A stretch of 7,915 nt of DNA from contig JAGPCH010000048.1 of NCBI GenBank assembly GCA_018058125.1, forward strand, positions 1 through 7,915, read 5' to 3'. The notes below the pieces were generated by a model, which saw only the letters and a program-made list of their open reading frames with translations, was not told where the DNA came from and did not search any database. This document shows positions 5,475 to 7,915 of the stretch, piece by piece (position 1 is the first letter of the stretch; the number at the start of each line of letters is the position of its first letter). The position numbers were made by a program, and so were the translations under genes. The stretch is from Ignavibacteria bacterium. Its GTDB lineage: Bacteria; Bacteroidota; Ignavibacteria; Tepidaquicellales; Tepidaquicellaceae.

Positions 5475-6463
5475 TAATTCTTTAATGTCTCTTCATATTC
5501 TTTCACTTCAAGATATCTCTCCGCATCAATCGCAGCCATGCATCCGGTTCCGGCTGCAGTGATCGCTTGTCTGTAATAATTATCCTGAACATCTCCGCAG
5601 GCAAATACACCTTCTATGTTAGTTTCACTTGTGGATTTTTTTGTGATCAGATATCCGTTCTCATCCATATCAAGAATACCTTTAAAGAGACTGGAATTAG
5701 GCTCGTGACCGATAGCAGTAAAAAATCCGGATACCTGAATTGTTTTAACTTCACCTGTGACAATATTTTTAACTCTGACACCGGTTACTGATTTTTTATT
5801 ATCTTCATCTTTACCCAATATTTCTTCTACAACTGTATTCATCATTAATGTTACTTTAGGGTTAGCTATTACTCTTTCCTGCATGATCTTGGAAGCTCTG
5901 AATTCATCGCGTCTGTGAATAAGTATTACTTCACTGGCATGCCGGGTAAGATAATTTGCTTCTTCCATAGCAGTATCACCGCCACCGACTACTACTACTT
6001 TCATTCCTCTGAAGAAGAAACCGTCACAGGTAGCGCAGGAAGAGACACCGTAACCCATATAAGTTTTTTCCGATTCAAGACCGAGCCATTTTGCTGAAGC
6101 GCCTGTGGAAACTATAACTGTCTCGGCAGTATATCTTTTATTTTCCTCATCAGTAAGTTTAAAAGGTCTTGAGCTGAAATCTACTTCTGTAATTTTTCTG
6201 AAAATAGATTTTGCACCGAATCTGTAAGCTTGTTTTCTCATAACATCCATTAATTCCGGACCTTGTATCCCGTGTTCGAAACCCGGATAGTTTTCTACAT
6301 CGGTTGTGATAGTCAGTTGTCCGCCGGGCTGATAACCTTCAAATATCAATGGTTTCAGATTAGCTCTTCCTGAATATAGTGCAGCAGTAAGACCTGCCGG
6401 TCCTGATCCGATAATTATTACTTTGCAATGTTCACTTGATGTTCCGCTTATTGATGTACCCAT
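5474..6463 (-). CDS. trxB: Thioredoxin reductase (NADPH)
   Basis: The 329-residue flavoprotein passes electrons from NADPH through FAD and a redox disulfide to thioredoxin in the cytosol. The FAD-binding GSGPAG lies at 19-24 after the first beta strand. The redox centre CATC (Cys143, Cys146) precedes DG. The NADPH-binding GGGDTA lies at 160-165, and the HRRDEFRA segment (183-190) is typical for the 2'-phosphate contact. The FAD-binding CGDVQD (289-294) is followed by RQAITAAGTGCMAAIDAERYL. Length and domain order match the low-molecular-weight bacterial TrxB family. A 10-residue Ser/Thr-rich extension precedes the first strand. The start at 6463 follows the TPR gene by 35 bp with only an A-rich leader, so cotranscription with that gene is plausible. 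The stop codon merges with the AAATTCC array. Confidence 0.96.
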   Translation of the reverse strand: MGTSISGTSSEHCKVIIIGSGPAGLTAALYSGRANLKPLIFEGYQPGGQLTITTDVENYPGFEHGIQGPELMDVMRKQAYRFGAKSIFRKITEVDFSSRPFKLTDEENKRYTAETVIVSTGASAKWLGLESEKTYMGYGVSSCATCDGFFFRGMKVVVVGGGDTAMEEANYLTRHASEVILIHRRDEFRASKIMQERVIANPKVTLMMNTVVEEILGKDEDNKKSVTGVRVKNIVTGEVKTIQVSGFFTAIGHEPNSSLFKGILDMDENGYLITKKSTSETNIEGVFACGDVQDNYYRQAITAAGTGCMAAIDAERYLEVKEYEETLKN

Positions 6464-6489
6464 TTTTAATTTTCTATTTTTTAATTAAT

Positions 6490-6522
6490 AACTGATATTT
6501 AACTGATTTTTAACTGATTGAT
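6490..6522. repeat. Three 11-bp direct repeats across the TPR stop codon
   Basis: AACTGATATTT, AACTGATTTTT and AACTGATTGAT follow one another directly. The TPR protein stop (6499-6501) lies across the boundary of the first two units, so the last residues (NQLKIS) are encoded by the repeat. It looks like a recent small tandem duplication at a gene end and has no evident regulatory role. Confidence 0.55.
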
Positions 6523-7915
6523 CTTTTCTTTTAAGGAAGGGTTTTCCGGATTTTTTTCAAGAGAAAGCTTCCAGTATTTTACAGCGTTTGAATAATCCTT
6601 CATCCCATTATAGACATCTCCCAGATGTTCCAGTACGACAGCGCTGTTCGGATTTATTTCAAGGGATTTTTCTATATTGGTTTTTGCTGATTTAAATTTC
6701 CCCAGTTTAAAATAAATCCAGCCAATTGTATCGAGGTATGAAGCATTCCCTGGATCTCTTTCAACTGCAATTTTTGCCATTGAAAGCGCTTCGTCAAGTT
6801 TTTCATCTCTCTCGGATAAATTATATGCATAATTATTCAGCAGCAAAGGATTCTGAGGATCAAGCTTTAAAGCTATTTCATATAATTCATTGGATCGTTT
6901 ATAATTTCCTTCAGTATTATAAGCAAGTGCAAGAGTGGATAATGAATTCAGATCTTCAGGATTTATTTCTATTGCTTTTTCAAAAGCTTGAATTGCTTCT
7001 TTGTTATTTCCGGAATTTTGGAGAGCCAGACCTTTAATGTAATAAAGTCTGTAATCATCAGGGAATTTTTCGATGCCAAGCTCTGCAGTTTTAAGAGAAT
7101 TTTCAGGATCATTTTGCTGGAAATATGCCAGGCCAATATTCACAAATGCTTCGCTCGAAGTATCCGCAAGCTGAATTGCCTTTTCAAATTTTGACGGATA
7201 TCCTGCGGGATTATTATTAATAATATCAATAACTCCAAGATAATAATAAGGTATCCATTGTTCCGGATAATCTTCATTCAGATTTGTAAAAATATTTTTT
7301 GCAATATCCTTTGCTGATTCATCCTGAGAAGAGATATTGAAATAGACTTCTCCGACCTGAACTTTTTCCCAGAATCCAAGAGAATCCTTTCCGAGCATTT
7401 TCCTGAAATTTTCAAAAGCCATTTCATTTTCGTTTTGCTGAAAATAGATCTTTACTAATTCAGTTTGCACTTCCTTGTTTTCAGGATTCAGGATAAAGAT
7501 CTCTTCATAAACTTTTCTTGCTTTATCCTGTTCATCATTTCTTAAATAAAGAGATGCAAGTATGGATTTTATCATGATATTGAATGGATCCAGTTTCTGC
7601 AGGGCTTCAAGAGTTTCTATTGCTTTAGGATAATTTTTATATCCGACATATATATCATACATTTTGTTTAGTACATCAAAATCATAACCTATCTTATTTG
7701 TTATTTTTTCATAGATTATAATAGCTTTAGCAGGCATCTGCATTTCCTGATACAAACGTGCAAGTGAGTATAGCCCATAAGTATAATTTGTATCGAGACT
7801 TATGATCTTTTCATATACATCAATGGCTGACAGAAATTCCTTTTTTGCAATATATATATTAGCAAGAGCTTCCATATAATTCTGATCTTCAGGACTTATC
7901 TTAAGAGCTTTATTA
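6499..7915 (-). CDS. Tetratricopeptide-repeat protein, 5' end outside window
   Basis: The frame is open to the right edge, giving 471 visible residues. The ATG at 7875 is not the start: the preceding codons (NKALKISPEDQNY) are the end of a TPR helix and its linker, so the protein continues upstream. About 13 TPR units of roughly 34 residues fill the sequence. Clear ones include EAIQAFEKAIEINPED, SNELYEIALKLDPQN and SAKTNIEKSLEINPNS, followed by a short NQLKIS end. The last repeats (NNYAYNLSE, SYLDTIGWIYFKLGKF, LEHLGDVYNGMKDY, AVKYWKLSL) match a pattern seen in large TPR proteins of many Gram-negative bacteria, often lipoproteins of the cell envelope. TPR arrays form a superhelix that binds protein partners. 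No enzymatic domain is visible, and location cannot be judged without the N-terminus. trxB follows after 35 bp. Confidence 0.93.
   Translation of the reverse strand, partial: NKALKISPEDQNYMEALANIYIAKKEFLSAIDVYEKIISLDTNYTYGLYSLARLYQEMQMPAKAIIIYEKITNKIGYDFDVLNKMYDIYVGYKNYPKAIETLEALQKLDPFNIMIKSILASLYLRNDEQDKARKVYEEIFILNPENKEVQTELVKIYFQQNENEMAFENFRKMLGKDSLGFWEKVQVGEVYFNISSQDESAKDIAKNIFTNLNEDYPEQWIPYYYLGVIDIINNNPAGYPSKFEKAIQLADTSSEAFVNIGLAYFQQNDPENSLKTAELGIEKFPDDYRLYYIKGLALQNSGNNKEAIQAFEKAIEINPEDLNSLSTLALAYNTEGNYKRSNELYEIALKLDPQNPLLLNNYAYNLSERDEKLDEALSMAKIAVERDPGNASYLDTIGWIYFKLGKFKSAKTNIEKSLEINPNSAVVLEHLGDVYNGMKDYSNAVKYWKLSLEKNPENPSLKEKINQLKIS

Noticed and set aside
6726..7194. Plus-strand frames of 103 and 68 codons opposite the TPR gene
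   Set aside because: They overlap each other and arise from the complement of repetitive TPR codons, with no ribosome-binding site or recognisable family.
7873..7875. ATG 7875 as the start of the TPR protein
   Set aside because: The frame stays open to the window edge and the upstream codons give a normal TPR helix and linker, so this Met is internal.

Overview
The window most likely comes from a low-GC member of the Bacteroidota/Ignavibacteriota (FCB) group, with Ignavibacteria the best guess. The main evidence is the type IX secretion (T9SS) sorting tail with the NYPNPFNPST motif. A promoter candidate of the Bacteroidetes type (TTG, 20 nt, TAATTTTG) and generally weak Shine-Dalgarno sequences agree with this. 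Every convincing gene lies on the minus strand, so the window is described here from right to left, in the direction of transcription.

Right part (7915 to 4143): the 3' portion of a long tetratricopeptide-repeat protein, open at the window edge, is followed after 35 bp by thioredoxin reductase (trxB). A 173-bp gap filled by two different heptanucleotide tandem arrays then leads to homogentisate 1,2-dioxygenase (hmgA), an O2-dependent step of tyrosine/phenylalanine breakdown. TPR and trxB may share a transcript. hmgA is metabolically unrelated and need not belong to the same unit.

Middle (4142 to 2812): mostly non-coding. It holds degenerate heptads touching the hmgA stop, a 148-bp imperfect palindrome built from CCACGAATT-type units (MITE-like or a mobile hairpin), a strong hairpin terminator, an orphan broken T9SS tail (pseudogene) with its own terminator, and about 500 bp of very AT-rich DNA carrying a recurring TTTGGG motif.

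Left part (2811 to 1): two tandem paralogous secreted proteins, the second running off the left edge. Each has a Sec signal peptide, then a domain with the hallmarks of the Cys-Gln thioester domain (TED/TQXA, known mainly from Gram-positive surface adhesins), an Ig-like beta domain, a fibronectin-III-like domain, and (visible in one) a T9SS C-terminal sorting domain. This is the most interesting content: a putative covalent-adhesion module attached to a Bacteroidota-type secretion tail, present as a tandem pair with the wreck of a third family member next to it. The family assignments come from motif recognition by eye and no database search was run.
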